Part shown: piece after piece, positions 18,301-26,313 of the stretch
How positions within the stretch are numbered: the stretch's first letter is position 1
How the letters are laid out: each line of letters begins with the position of its first letter
Assembly: GCA_015055515.1 (NCBI GenBank)
Contig: SVIC01000009.1
Coordinates: 1-32,859, forward strand
DNA length: 32,859 bases
Direction: 5' to 3'
Source of the DNA: Clostridiales bacterium
GTDB lineage: Bacteria; Bacillota; Clostridia; Christensenellales; UBA1242
Made by a program: the position numbers and the translations under genes
The notes under the pieces: model-generated
Seen by the model: the letters and a program-made list of their open reading frames with translations, nothing else
Told to the model about the DNA's origin: nothing
Databases searched by the model: none

Positions 18301-20026
18301 TTAATTCTTGCTTATTAAGAGTTGCTGTTCCTAATGTATTTATAGTATCACTATAATACATAGACGAAGAGATCTTGGAACTAATTCCGGTATTTAGTGC
18401 TATTCCATTCTCATCGGTATCAGATGTGTCTAATATATTCACCTTAGCATAATCATAGAATATCTTTTCCCCATCTTCACCTACAACATTGATTGTAAAT
18501 CTTAAATATATCTGAAATATCTTATTATCCTTGCTAGGTATCTTAGATATAAATGTCCAATGTGTATTAGCCTCTACGCCATTCTTAATTACCTCTAGAT
18601 AATTAGTATTCGATCCAATCGTCCACACGTTATTATCGTTTGGATTTGTATCTATCTGCTTCTGATATGTTGCCTCTATCTCATTATAATTATATTCTGC
18701 ATTTGAATTGTTCTTAGGTTTGAAGTTCTTTATTGGATCTAATTTACTCTTTTTCTCAGAATCATATACCAATACATCAATTTCCATATCCTGCAATAGC
18801 ACAGCTATCTCATCATTGCTCGCAGTATTATTAGAAGAATTAGTTGCCCCAATTGTGATATTGAACATATCTATTATGTCTATATAGTTGCTATCGTTAA
18901 TGTACACATCTTGAGTATTTATTATATCTCCATTACTATTAATATTAGCCCAATCTAATTCTATTACATCAGTCACATTGAATGATGTTACCTTGATATC
19001 TGATACATAGAAATCTATAAAAGCAGTAACGAATACATATTGATAACTCTCTTGGATCCTAATCTTGTAATTACTACCCCAAGTATCCATGTTGTTGAAA
19101 AATTGTAGTGCTGTAGGAGTATTTACAAAATATGATTGATATTTACGTAAGAATGCCTTATACGACTCCAGTTCTGCACTAGTAAGAGTAGCACGTGTCG
19201 CATACTCACCATAATTATTGCTATTGAACTCCTCTTGTATCTTATTAGTTCTATGTATCTTCGATACCACTCTAACTATATTGGAAGACAATCTACTAGG
19301 ATAGAAAGTTAATGCATATCTATCTTCATCTGTATCATATGTGAAGTATATAGGACAATCTTGCGATTCTTCATTGATTGTTAACTTTTTCTCCTCATCA
19401 TCATCTATGATATAAGAGAAATATACTTCTTTATTGTTTTCCAATGTCCATTGATTAACATTAAATATATTGTCCTTGTTTGACTTTAAGTAGAATGATG
19501 TACTAGTCTTATTCTTTGCAATTATGTACTGATTAACCGAAGATGTACTAGAATTCATCTTTAGGCTAGACTCAAATAATAAGTCATTATCTTCTACAGG
19601 AACATCTACTACTATATTCATTTTGCATGGAGACACCAATTTACTATCTCCGCTACTAGCATTGCTAATGAATTCTAGTTCTACATTTCCACCTATATTC
19701 CTACCATTGCTATCCTTATTTACAACAATATCAAATGGCTGACCTACATATATCTTATCTGGCACACTAACTGCATTACCATCAATTATACACTTCAGTT
19801 CCTTCTCAGTCGCATCCTCAGGCAAGTAATTAATAACAACATCCTTCAGATCATCTTCTATCATAACAGTCTTATCCGTAACATCTTGCGACTCAAAGAA
19901 TATCTTTGTAAGATGTATTTCTTTTTTTACAAATCCACCAGTAAGCGCAAAAACACCTATGCCTACGCCCACAACCCCAATTACTGCAGCAAAGCTAATG
20001 CCTAAAATAATCAAAAATTTTTTCAT
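12302..20026 (-). CDS. Giant membrane-anchored surface protein (2574 aa)
   Basis: The largest gene of the window. Residues ~2-30 form a hydrophobic signal anchor (KKFLIILGISFAAVIGVVGV), and the remainder is Asn/Asp/Thr/Ser-rich, beta-type and predicted outside the cell. A helical or coiled segment lies at about 790-890. A single EF-hand-like calcium loop, DSNNDGVSDAID, is at ~1318. The last ~700 residues hold six degenerate repeats. There is no LPXTG motif and no C-terminal helix, so retention would rely on the N-terminus. I recognise no enzymatic domain. An adhesin or scaffold role is inference from size and composition. ATG 20026 is chosen because AGGAG is 6 bases upstream, whereas the in-frame ATG at 20032 abuts it. 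It is monocistronic with a consensus promoter. Over 7.7 kb there is no frame break, which argues for active selection. Confidence 0.85.
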   Translation of the reverse strand: MKKFLIILGISFAAVIGVVGVGIGVFALTGGFVKKEIHLTKIFFESQDVTDKTVMIEDDLKDVVINYLPEDATEKELKCIIDGNAVSVPDKIYVGQPFDIVVNKDSNGRNIGGNVELEFISNASSGDSKLVSPCKMNIVVDVPVEDNDLLFESSLKMNSSTSSVNQYIIAKNKTSTSFYLKSNKDNIFNVNQWTLENNKEVYFSYIIDDDEEKKLTINEESQDCPIYFTYDTDEDRYALTFYPSRLSSNIVRVVSKIHRTNKIQEEFNSNNYGEYATRATLTSAELESYKAFLRKYQSYFVNTPTALQFFNNMDTWGSNYKIRIQESYQYVFVTAFIDFYVSDIKVTSFNVTDVIELDWANINSNGDIINTQDVYINDSNYIDIIDMFNITIGATNSSNNTASNDEIAVLLQDMEIDVLVYDSEKKSKLDPIKNFKPKNNSNAEYNYNEIEATYQKQIDTNPNDNNVWTIGSNTNYLEVIKNGVEANTHWTFISKIPSKDNKIFQIYLRFTINVVGEDGEKIFYDYAKVNILDTSDTDENGIALNTGISSKISSSMYYSDTINTLGTATLNKQELNNPAEAKVQPYSDVILPSSAYRLFAYLGYKGADGNMVYDDPESSDKRSIYTKSLFGEEYYPIFEIDESRVRTFVDMNGNNLVYDVNNKSFKYGEGNTVYAYELDWGELLALCASKNNVTIAGAYILGNTEVGTDGKSSYIPLTREGQDISSQTITINGKTTEYSEYVTVSDVRFATNYIQVSSVLEDLYYYTQQQSNVKIGDNTYNKGDLILRNKNYLKLIEGIDYSDVVYILPYNYDDLVRYNNKNADIDKLKTLQAMIDNNTASDENIAEYQELLDKLKDIDALHIKLSNKLLAWQDYVAKVKEKGDKIFNNNEYFTTSIKYKDGDDIYAIGGYELGVGESSITIHPIIVSINANKVTISSSRPMLSLDSSYIPSVYLSDDSMNVDIQRVNVTGITEMYASNSQTYSISDKPNEISATGEMKTDVDVPYWAKDSIYNIITNSSCYWPMIFGINNEAFDFTNTTNNVNNNDSKISDIEGYKNYSNYDTSIIDMSLVTDKYEYMQKLIVSYMFDVSNVMSKTLDELIEEVVTKLNSDSDNTYLYNMDNISYTYDTGNAQNRNGVYVKLDKMRKILVETKMTITDISAFGSYFTETREGSVNDAFVIKLVDDKLPIISMDNKYLDITAEDYTINGSNEKYKKITQIDVYECVTVEEEEYSTYFEKDMYYVKAGANGDPDICYIKLKKDGTLPLTEFNGKIVVDFSMLWTFHNGEDTSTNTLLFSLTATGSRPDLSFDGTNAKDSNNDGVSDAIDARDAIAITGGNRSIAADNLISYLNIGGDSSANSGFATHLRFVLDNTTSAYFTIGTDTTPHYSANYSNDTESKPTLNFYDMIQPKEVTITCVFGNQELKLVFNVEANKAIDDSTLDSAILVDSTTHDLSTYITYVDSSSTAITDIEIKNVWYEKMASTNNWVQMDTSSQTLVSEVLAAGVETSTKLQIGKTYLRLKVEISVTYDGTFSADELYNNNTYIIYIYPQEKISINKATSVNDGEYYMWQKNGLLKNGQSVYGNVFTIQEIQKIEDDGKVKYINEYEDIDISQLNNLTNKLNITADIGLNNLVWTDTYYYYDEKKDENQFVSASYDVKDQFYNGTNKTELGNMISNTIINNGMLNFDYFINQSFVLPIKVSLTDSVIGGVNNIIILIPIAGYEVLYNETGSGNISDYELLPYDNNNHKYSFDGVAFGSGTHYLNDHFIIRYAGSDVIKTLVLDEVNKYFVVKDNSIGYWLKFDVDTNNPSEYVSIDSTGMIMTISDDAFAPFEYSLKITHYCYNIGNAKKETEFTFPFTIKIDGYDIGTNVISINSNVANTTIDVDKDTTILSLMKMYLNIVDKSPANTVNTNTQSDTSNNVELDATKVIIDDNKTIRYELDTEKYIKFVFDKPVIDLDNPLGAMLASTLVNDITLNIYINNSLWTEGLQLNLVDFQIEYNSTITSAVEVGVSIENFFKHYDFKLLRHSAGNVVETINLWELVDNITFDSASQVTYTIDDINKITFNFGSEVLEEVDNNGDKVIQFKSPNASLEFGVNDTPTVSTSNTNVSVVAFELEYTGGTTPLIIQKGKALSDVLKNNFKLIIKDNTSATKTVVFDEADINQKLVSVSDKEFYYSIDGDNKIIFTFTNSVLSTINGEIAFNTIISETPIIKINNTELSNLSTEFAVVEYTSNINTSVNVVAGSSVKDFINRYMNVKVLKYQSSTTESVAINDANIKVVDAKNIKYNLDAWNTLSVQFDIDTVDVANNKILDSAISVDVTISINNVVKQNATSVTIAQYVVSKDNGASDVSVYKGANNSVINNVIAGKFTLNITKPDTTIETIDFADTSRINYTSASAMYYDIDGVNRVDFNYSSDILDSNATYFQDKCFNAKLTIAVNGVSKVSDALSIESYIYEFDHSALNNKQIDTNTSILNFVSLCKIYKNNGTSTIVSGYVFDESKINNITTNSFTYTDTDYSIEVTFTFSEGVINATGKKFYVETKNNVALTISGSSTASYTITINVPTTEPTE
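12400..14400 (-). repeat. Six degenerate ~115-residue protein repeats in the giant surface protein
   Basis: Comparable helices recur at about residues 1897 (TILSLMKMYLNIV), 2020 (SIENFFKHYDFKLL), 2135 (ALSDVLKNNFKLII), 2255 (SVKDFINRYMNVKVL), 2370 (VINNVIAGKFTLNI) and 2482 (SILNFVSLCKIYK). In the units that keep it, the helix is followed by a YxID-type strand (YTIDDINKITFNF, YSIDGDNKIIFTF, YDIDGVNRVDFNY). Spacing is 112-123 residues. Units have diverged too far to appear as DNA repeats. Boundaries are approximate. Confidence 0.75.
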
Positions 20027-20129
20027 ACCCATCTCCTAATTAAGAACATTCGATTGGTACACAATCTTCCATTTCTCTTTTGACACAAAAATCAATTACA
20101 GACATATTATCTGCAATATAATATATTTA

Positions 20130-20158
20130 ATTATATAAATAGCAAGTTTTTTTGTCAA
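20130..20158 (-). promoter_or_regulatory. Perfect-consensus sigma-A promoter of the giant surface-protein gene
   Basis: On the minus strand TTGACA (20153-20158), 17 bp, TATAAT (20130-20135): both hexamers and the spacing are ideal. An A7 run lies just after the -35. The start near 20123 gives a leader of ~95 bases. Confidence 0.8.
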
Positions 20159-20193
20159 ATAAATGTAGTATGATACAAAAATAGCATAAAAAG

Positions 20194-20232
20194 AAAAAAG
20201 TTGTAAGTAGTTTTTTTGCTTACAGCTTTTTT
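20194..20232 (-). terminator. Terminator of pflB-pflA
   Basis: On the minus strand a 14-bp stem (20219-20232 with 20194-20207, one G-U pair), with an 11-base loop, ends in a T run. It overlaps the last codons and stop of pflA. Confidence 0.9.
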
Positions 20233-20960
20233 CTCTTTTCAAACTCATATTTTTCTTTTAATTTATTAAATGCTGTCATATCCAGATCGGGCAAACTTTT
20301 GCATCTATTCTCTATGCCCAACTCATCGTATTTATGAAAGCCCAATTTGGAAAAAGGCAACAATTCCCAACGAAAAATATTAGAGTAATCATTTATTATC
20401 TTACTAATATGAGACATACTAGTATCATTGTCATTGATTGATGGCACCACTACTGTTCTAATCCATGTAGGAATATTATTATCCTCTAAAACCTTAAGAA
20501 AGGACAATGTTTTGCCTAGCATACCACCAACATAGTCTTGATACTCACTATTAGTCGCATATTTAATATCACATATTACAAAATCCAACATTTTCAAAAG
20601 TGAAGAAATGTCAGCTGTTATATCCACATTTCCCGATGTCTCTATAGCACATTTCACGCCCAATTTAGCCAACTTTGTAACACAATCTAGAATAAATTTG
20701 GATTGCAGCAGAGGCTCGCCACCACTAAATGTGACACCGCCTTCTGCCCCATAATACGCCTTATATCTAGATATCTTCGTAACCAAATCATCCGATGACA
20801 TATCCGTTCCATCGGCATATTGCCAAGTATCAGGATTATGACATACTATACACCTAAGGTGGCAACCCTGCATGAATACAACACTGCGTATACCATAACC
20901 ATCTAATGTGGAGTATGTATCAATACTGTGTATTCTTCCAATCACACTACATTTTTTCAT
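20220..20960 (-). CDS. pflA: Pyruvate formate-lyase activating enzyme
   Basis: A radical-SAM enzyme that installs the glycyl radical on PflB. The 246-residue protein is of usual length and carries the [4Fe-4S] motif CHLRCIVC (Cys33, Cys37, Cys40) followed by [19 protein letters not shown] is the SAM-binding glycine motif, and the N-terminal [24 protein letters not shown] is diagnostic for the family. The start overlaps the end of pflB by 14 bases, so the activase is translated together with its substrate. Its presence implies anaerobic pyruvate cleavage to acetyl-CoA and formate. Confidence 0.97.
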   Translation of the reverse strand: MKKCSVIGRIHSIDTYSTLDGYGIRSVVFMQGCHLRCIVCHNPDTWQYADGTDMSSDDLVTKISRYKAYYGAEGGVTFSGGEPLLQSKFILDCVTKLAKLGVKCAIETSGNVDITADISSLLKMLDFVICDIKYATNSEYQDYVGGMLGKTLSFLKVLEDNNIPTWIRTVVVPSINDNDTSMSHISKIINDYSNIFRWELLPFSKLGFHKYDELGIENRCKSLPDLDMTAFNKLKEKYEFEKRKKL

Positions 20961-23172
20961 GGAATGTCCTATTGATAATCTCTGTCTGTTGTTCTTTGTT
21001 CAACTTATTGAAGTTAACTGCATATCCACTAATTCTAATTGTTAGATTAGGATATTTCTTAGGATTATTCATAGCATCAATTAGCATCTCTTTGTTAAGC
21101 ACGTTTACATTGATATGCTGTGCATCTTTTGCAAAATAGCCATCTATTATACCAGTTAAATTCTTTATCCTCTCTGGCATTTTAGCACCCAATGCTGATG
21201 GAATAATACTGAATGTATTAGATATACCATCTCTACAAGTATCGTATTTTAACTTGCACACACTATTAAGGCTGGCAAGTGCACCATTTTTATCCCTTCC
21301 ATGCATAGGATTTGCACCTGGAGCAAATGGCTCGCCCTTCTTTCTACCATCTGGAGTATCTCCAGTCTTCTTACCATATGCGATGTTACTAGTAATAGTA
21401 AGTACAGATAGTGTAGGTGTTGCATCACGATAGCACCTATTAGCCTTGATATTAGCATAAAAGTTCTCTACAATCCACTTTGCAATCTCATCTACTCTGT
21501 CATCATCGTTACCATATTTAGGATAATCACCTTCTACATCGAAATGAGTAATTAGGCCTCTCTCATCTTTTCTAGCATATACCTTAGCATACTTAATTGC
21601 ACTTAGACTATCTGCAAGAACACTAAGACCACATACACCAAAAGCCATAAGACGTCCAACCTTAGTATCATGCAGAGACATCATCAATCTCTCATATGCA
21701 TATCTATCATGCATGTAGTGGATGCAGTTAAGAGTATCTACATATAGTTTTGCAACCATCTTGCTACATTTCTTATAAGCCTTCATTACCTTGTCATAAT
21801 CCAGCAAACCTTCTTCAAAGATATCGCCTAGACCATCGAATACCTTATCGCCCTTAACCTCATCATATCCGCCATTTAGAGCCATAAGTAGCATCTTAGC
21901 AATATTGCATCTAGCACCGAAGAACTGCATTTGCTTACCCATCTGCATAGCAGATACACAACAAGCAATACCATAGTCATCGCCAAATCTCTCTCTCATA
22001 AGGTCATCATTCTCATACTGAATACTATCGGTATCGATAGACACTTTTGCACAGAAATCTTTATAGTTCTGTGGCAAATATTTACTCCAAAGAATAGTGA
22101 TATTAGGTTCTGCAGATGGCTTAAGTGTATATAGAGTATTAAGTATTCTATATGATGTCTTTGTAACCATATGTCTACCATCATTACTAACACCACCCTC
22201 AGATAATGTTACCCAAGTAGGATCGCCTGCAAACATCTCATTATATTCTGGAGTTCTAAGGTGTCTAACCATTCTTAGTTTCATAACGAAGTCATCTATT
22301 ATTTCTTGCGCTTCCACCTCTGTTAATCTACCCTTCTTTAGATCCTTTTGGAAATATATGTCTAAGAACGTAGATATTCTACCAAGTGAGTTCGCAGCAC
22401 CAGTCTGCTCCTTTACAGCGCCAAGGTATCCAAAGTACAACCATTGAACAGCCTCTTTTGCATTTGCTGCTGGACGAGAAATATCATAACCGTATCTCTT
22501 TGCCATAGCCTTTAACGCTTCCAAACCCTCTATTTGTTTTTGTACATCCTCTATAAGCATTAGATTGCTTTCATTGATACCATCGTTATACAAATTCAAC
22601 TTGTCTTCTTTCTTCTTAGTAATAAGATAGTCTACACCATATAATGCTACTCTACGATAGTCACCTATAATTCTACCTCTGCTATACGCATCTGGTAGTC
22701 CAGTAATGATACCACAGTGTCTAGCCTTTCTCATAAGTGGACTATATACTCTGAATACACCATCATTGTGTGTAGTTCTATACTGGAACTGTTTCAAAAC
22801 CTCATCAGACAACTTATATTTATATGCCTTACAAGCATTCTTAACATTATTAAGTCCAGAGAATGGACTAACCAATCTAACTAGTGGCTTATCTGATTGA
22901 ATACCCACTATTATCTCATTCTTCTTGTCCAGATATCCTGCTGGGTGAGAATTGATAGAAGCAGCTCTCTTAGTGTCTATTCCAAGCACACCATTCTTCT
23001 GCTCTTTTGCTAATAACTTCTCCAACTTAGCCAAAACCTTCTGTGTTCTTTCAGTAGATCCTGCTAAGAAACTTGCATCTCCGTTATACTGTGTGAAATT
23101 ATGCAATATAAAATCTTCTACATTAATTTCTTTTTTCCATTTTGTACCCTTAAATCCTTCCCATGTTGACAT
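20947..23172 (-). CDS. pflB: Formate C-acetyltransferase (pyruvate formate-lyase)
   Basis: The glycyl-radical enzyme converting pyruvate and CoA to acetyl-CoA and formate. Starting from ATG 23172 (AAGGAG 9 bases upstream) it is 741 residues. The frame is open upstream to 23229, but that extension has no ribosome binding site. The active-site cysteine pair lies in GIACCVSAM (Cys404-Cys405), and the glycyl-radical loop RISGYAVNF places the radical on Gly716 near the C-terminus. The Cys-Cys pair distinguishes it from glycerol or choline lyases, which carry a single active-site Cys. It is the first gene of pflB-pflA, with a promoter overlapped by a perfect palindrome. It is a central fermentative enzyme. 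Confidence 0.97.
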   Translation of the reverse strand: MSTWEGFKGTKWKKEINVEDFILHNFTQYNGDASFLAGSTERTQKVLAKLEKLLAKEQKNGVLGIDTKRAASINSHPAGYLDKKNEIIVGIQSDKPLVRLVSPFSGLNNVKNACKAYKYKLSDEVLKQFQYRTTHNDGVFRVYSPLMRKARHCGIITGLPDAYSRGRIIGDYRRVALYGVDYLITKKKEDKLNLYNDGINESNLMLIEDVQKQIEGLEALKAMAKRYGYDISRPAANAKEAVQWLYFGYLGAVKEQTGAANSLGRISTFLDIYFQKDLKKGRLTEVEAQEIIDDFVMKLRMVRHLRTPEYNEMFAGDPTWVTLSEGGVSNDGRHMVTKTSYRILNTLYTLKPSAEPNITILWSKYLPQNYKDFCAKVSIDTDSIQYENDDLMRERFGDDYGIACCVSAMQMGKQMQFFGARCNIAKMLLMALNGGYDEVKGDKVFDGLGDIFEEGLLDYDKVMKAYKKCSKMVAKLYVDTLNCIHYMHDRYAYERLMMSLHDTKVGRLMAFGVCGLSVLADSLSAIKYAKVYARKDERGLITHFDVEGDYPKYGNDDDRVDEIAKWIVENFYANIKANRCYRDATPTLSVLTITSNIAYGKKTGDTPDGRKKGEPFAPGANPMHGRDKNGALASLNSVCKLKYDTCRDGISNTFSIIPSALGAKMPERIKNLTGIIDGYFAKDAQHINVNVLNKEMLIDAMNNPKKYPNLTIRISGYAVNFNKLNKEQQTEIINRTFHEKM

Positions 23173-23327
23173 ATTGTCTTTCTCCTTTTGTATAATTATA
23201 TTAATAATGTTGTAAAAATTTTGACACAACGGCTTAAATATCTACAACCCAAATAGTTATCAGTTATATATATGATACTAAACCATAGACCACATCAGCA
23301 TAAAAAGCCCCTGCCATCTAGTATGTC

Positions 23328-23346
23328 TAGTATATAATATATACTA
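23328..23346. promoter_or_regulatory. Perfect palindrome at the pflB promoter -10
   Basis: TAGTATATA (23328-23336), one central base, TATATACTA (23338-23346). It covers the -10 region of the predicted pflB promoter and would suit a dimeric repressor. It does not match the Rex or FNR consensus. Low complexity means a chance palindrome is possible. Confidence 0.4.
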
Positions 23347-23366
23347 AATAACCTATTTTGCGTCAA
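23338..23366 (-). promoter_or_regulatory. Predicted pflB promoter; content of the 300-base gap
   Basis: On the minus strand TTGACG (23361-23366), 17 bp, TATATA (23338-23343). The leader to the ATG at 23172 would be ~160 bases. The gap 23173-23472 otherwise holds only the spoIVA terminator and the palindrome; I see no small gene or RNA in it. Confidence 0.45.
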
Positions 23367-23422
23367 ACATTGTAACACAAAGAAAAATAAATGTAAATAC
23401 TATTTTGACATATTTCAAAAAT

Positions 23423-23464
23423 AAAAAAAGGTCTAGCGGATTATCTCAACCTTACGCTAGATCT
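23423..23464 (-). terminator. Terminator of spoIVA
   Basis: On the minus strand AGATCTAGCG (23455-23464) pairs with CGCTAGACCT (23429-23438) with one G-U pair, and is followed by a T7 run. Confidence 0.85.
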
Positions 23465-23472
23465 TAATTCTC

Positions 23473-24948
23473 TTATAGCAAAATACAGATAACTCCGCCT
23501 TTGCCCTCATTTACTATTCTTCTCATTGTCTTAGACATCTTATCTACTGCATTTTGAGGAATAGAATTTAGTTTTGTGTGCAGTCCTTCATTTACTAAGT
23601 GGTGTAGACTTGTACCGAACAACTTTGTATCCCATATGCTACTTGGATCGCTCTCGAATTGACCTAGCATATTTTTAACCAATTCTTCCGATTGCTGTTC
23701 GGTACCAACTAGCGAATTAACCTCTGTATCTAGGTCTATCTGCATAATATGCAGACTTGGTGCACTAGCACGCAATTTTACGCCATATTTACTACCTTGC
23801 TTAATAATCTGCGGAGTTTCTAGTTTCATCTCATCCAGTGTTGGCTGTACCACGCCATATCCTGTCGCCTTTACTTGATCCAAAGCCTCTTTGAATTTAT
23901 CATACTGCTTCTTCGCCTCTGCCAATTGCTTGATATACGACACCAAATGATAATCATCAGCAATCTCTATTCCGCACTGTTCGGACAACACTTTATAGAA
24001 CAATTCTGGCTTTGGAGTGACAGATATCTCCACCTTACCCTCACCAAGAATTATATCTACACCATTTGTTACATCAATATCCTCATTTTCTTCAAAAAGC
24101 GTAATATCCTCTGGAATTTCACCTATCCTTAAGTAATTGGCAGTCTTGGTCATAACTTCCTCTACAATACTCTCTATGATACGAGAATGGAATGGTAATG
24201 CGTTCATCCAGTTCGGCATCTTTACTGCAACTTTATTGATAGGAAATGCCTTTAACACTTCTACAAATATATCATTGATATTCTCTTCATTCAATTCCGA
24301 TACATTACATGCTATGACACTACCACCATATCTCTCTTGTAATGTATTGGCTAGAGTAACAGTCTCTGGGCTATCTGGATGAGTAGTATTAAGCAGTATA
24401 ACATATGGCTTGCCAGTAGATCTTAGTTGAGCCACAACCTTCTCCTCTGCATCTAGATAGTCCTCTCTAGGAATACCAGTAATACTACCATCGGTTGTCA
24501 CCATAACTGCAATGGTTGAGTGCTGAGTAATTACTTTGTCAGTACCCACCTCTGCTGCCTTTTCAAACGGAATAGGCTCATCATACCATGGCGTATTCAC
24601 CATTCTAGGTTTCTCACCCTCAATATGACCTATTGCACCCTTTACCATATACCCTACGCAATCAACCAATCTCACATTGAATGTAATGTTATTGTCCAGA
24701 GTTACACTCACAGCCTCATTAGGCAAAAACTTTGGCTGTGTGGTCATAATTGTCTTGCCATCACCAGACACTGGCATCTCATCAATAGTCCTCTCTAGAT
24801 CATTGCCATCTGCAATATTGGGCAACACCAAAGTCTTCAAAAACCTTGTAATAAAGGTACTTTTACCCGTTCTAACAGGTCCAACGACACCTAAGTATAT
24901 ATCACCCTTGGTGCGCATTGCTATATCTTTGTATACATCGTAGTTCAT
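23473..24948 (-). CDS. spoIVA: Stage IV sporulation protein A (spore coat ATPase)
   Basis: SpoIVA polymerises on the outer forespore membrane using ATP hydrolysis and forms the coat basement layer. At 491 residues it is within one residue of the B. subtilis protein as I recall it. The P-loop is GPVRTGKST (residues 23-31). The TIMTTQPKF switch stretch, RLVDCVGY, NTPWYDEPIPFEKAAEVGT and the SPETVTL region follow. The C-terminal GGVICILL matches the terminal hydrophobic GG-I--I-L motif needed for membrane localisation. AAGGAG is 12 bases before the ATG, which is long, but in-frame stops upstream rule out an earlier start. It is monocistronic. Confidence 0.97.
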   Translation of the reverse strand: MNYDVYKDIAMRTKGDIYLGVVGPVRTGKSTFITRFLKTLVLPNIADGNDLERTIDEMPVSGDGKTIMTTQPKFLPNEAVSVTLDNNITFNVRLVDCVGYMVKGAIGHIEGEKPRMVNTPWYDEPIPFEKAAEVGTDKVITQHSTIAVMVTTDGSITGIPREDYLDAEEKVVAQLRSTGKPYVILLNTTHPDSPETVTLANTLQERYGGSVIACNVSELNEENINDIFVEVLKAFPINKVAVKMPNWMNALPFHSRIIESIVEEVMTKTANYLRIGEIPEDITLFEENEDIDVTNGVDIILGEGKVEISVTPKPELFYKVLSEQCGIEIADDYHLVSYIKQLAEAKKQYDKFKEALDQVKATGYGVVQPTLDEMKLETPQIIKQGSKYGVKLRASAPSLHIMQIDLDTEVNSLVGTEQQSEELVKNMLGQFESDPSSIWDTKLFGTSLHHLVNEGLHTKLNSIPQNAVDKMSKTMRRIVNEGKGGVICILL

Positions 24949-24997
24949 TTTACGTTATTACTCCTTATTATGAATTAAAACTCAACGTTCTACACTA

Positions 24998-25026
24998 TTA
25001 CTATTCGCTCAAACACAAAATTATGC
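24998..25026 (-). promoter_or_regulatory. Possible sigma-E promoter of spoIVA
   Basis: On the minus strand GCATAAT (25020-25026) fits the sigma-E -35 (KMATAWW). After 14 bp, AATAGTAA (24998-25005) is only a partial -10. spoIVA is a sigma-E gene in B. subtilis, so the position is sensible, but the -10 is weak. Confidence 0.3.
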
Positions 25027-25054
25027 AAATTTTATAAATAAACCTAACGATTTA

Positions 25055-25086
25055 TAAAAAAAAATAGCTACTATTAAAATAGTAGC
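25055..25086 (-). terminator. Terminator of trmR-trhP
   Basis: On the minus strand an 8-bp perfect stem GCTACTAT / ATAGTAGC (arms 25079-25086 and 25067-25074) with a 4-base loop is followed by a T-rich run. Confidence 0.9.
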
Positions 25087-25092
25087 AATCTA

Positions 25093-26313
25093 TCATATCT
25101 TCTTTCTTAATATATCGCCAGTCTTTAATCCATCAATACCTGATACATTTAATCTTAGCCTTTGTTGTACCTTAAGCGCGTCTACAACCTCTACGCCATC
25201 TACATCTGTCATAGCAGTAACTGTAATTACTTTGTTAAAATTATCTGATGGAGACAATATCTCTAACACATCTCCCACCTTAAATCTATTACGCTGTTCT
25301 ATCTCTACCCAGTCGCCCACTTGGTCAGATACAACTATCGCCATGAATTCATGAGACTGTATAGGCATAGATGTCTCTAAGAACTCTTTGTCCTTTTCAT
25401 GAAAATAGAAGCCTGTAGTAAATCTTCTATGACTAGTCTTCTCACACTCCTCATACAGATACTCTGGACACACGAATTCATCTGGACTGGACTGATACAT
25501 ATCTATAGCCCTTCTGTATGCATTGATGACAGTTGCAACATAGTATGGACTCTTCATTCTGCCCTCTATCTTAAAACTAGTTATTCCAGCATCAACCAAT
25601 TCCTTGATATGTCTAATTAGACACATGTCTTTGCTATTTAATATATATGTACCTCTATCGTCCTCTTGTATCTCATAATCATTGCCATTCACTCTAGACT
25701 TTTCTCTAATAGTATACTCAAATCTACAAGCCTGAACACATGCACCTCTATTACTATCCCTACCACATAGGTAATTAGATAGCAAGCACCTACCAGAATA
25801 AGATATACACATAGCACCATGTACAAAACATTCTATCTCTATATCTTTTGGGATGTACTCCCTAATCTCTTTAATTTCTTCAATTGACAACTCTCTAGCA
25901 AGGACCAATCTCTTTGCACCCATTCTAACATATTCCATAGCAGAATATTTATTGGTTATATTACTCTGAGTAGACACATGGATATCTAGGCCTGGAGCAT
26001 ACTCCTTTACACACGCCATTATACCGAAATCACTGACAATAACGGCATCTACACCTATTTCTTGCAGATATTCTAGATATTCTTTTAGCCCAGTAAAATC
26101 TGCGTTGTGTGCCAGAATATTTACAGTAATATAGCACTTCTTGCCAAGTGCATGAGCATACTGCACAGCCTCTCTTAGTTCTTCATCACTAAAATTACCA
26201 CTCATCGCACGCATTCCGAATTGCTTTCCTGCAAAATAGCACGCATCTGCACCGTAATATATTGCCGTCTTTAATTTTTCCATATTGCCCGCTGGGGCCA
26301 ACAACTCTATCAT
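25093..26313 (-). CDS. trhP: U32-family tRNA hydroxylation protein (TrhP/YrrO-like)
   Basis: Members of this 'peptidase U32' group hydroxylate wobble uridine 34 of certain tRNAs to 5-hydroxyuridine, using prephenate-dependent chemistry. The 406-residue protein starts with the family LLAPAGN, YYGADACYFAGKQFGMRA, and carries the cysteine cluster ECFVHGAMCISYSGRCLLSNYLCGRD...ACVQACRFEY (Cys162, 169, 176, 183, 192, 196), which probably binds an Fe-S cluster. It overlaps the 3' end of trmR by 4 bases (ATGA). That pairing matches the B. subtilis yrrM-yrrN-yrrO cluster, although here only one U32 gene follows. Gene symbol from family and context. Protease activity is unlikely. Confidence 0.88.
   Translation of the reverse strand: MIELLAPAGNMEKLKTAIYYGADACYFAGKQFGMRAMSGNFSDEELREAVQYAHALGKKCYITVNILAHNADFTGLKEYLEYLQEIGVDAVIVSDFGIMACVKEYAPGLDIHVSTQSNITNKYSAMEYVRMGAKRLVLARELSIEEIKEIREYIPKDIEIECFVHGAMCISYSGRCLLSNYLCGRDSNRGACVQACRFEYTIREKSRVNGNDYEIQEDDRGTYILNSKDMCLIRHIKELVDAGITSFKIEGRMKSPYYVATVINAYRRAIDMYQSSPDEFVCPEYLYEECEKTSHRRFTTGFYFHEKDKEFLETSMPIQSHEFMAIVVSDQVGDWVEIEQRNRFKVGDVLEILSPSDNFNKVITVTAMTDVDGVEVVDALKVQQRLRLNVSGIDGLKTGDILRKKI

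Noticed and set aside
12302..20026. LPXTG-type cell-wall anchoring of the giant protein
   Set aside because: The C-terminus ends ...INVPTTEPTE with no LPXTG, hydrophobic helix or basic tail.
23173..23229. 19-codon upstream extension of pflB
   Set aside because: ATG 23172 has AAGGAG at good spacing and gives the normal family start. The extension has no ribosome binding site.
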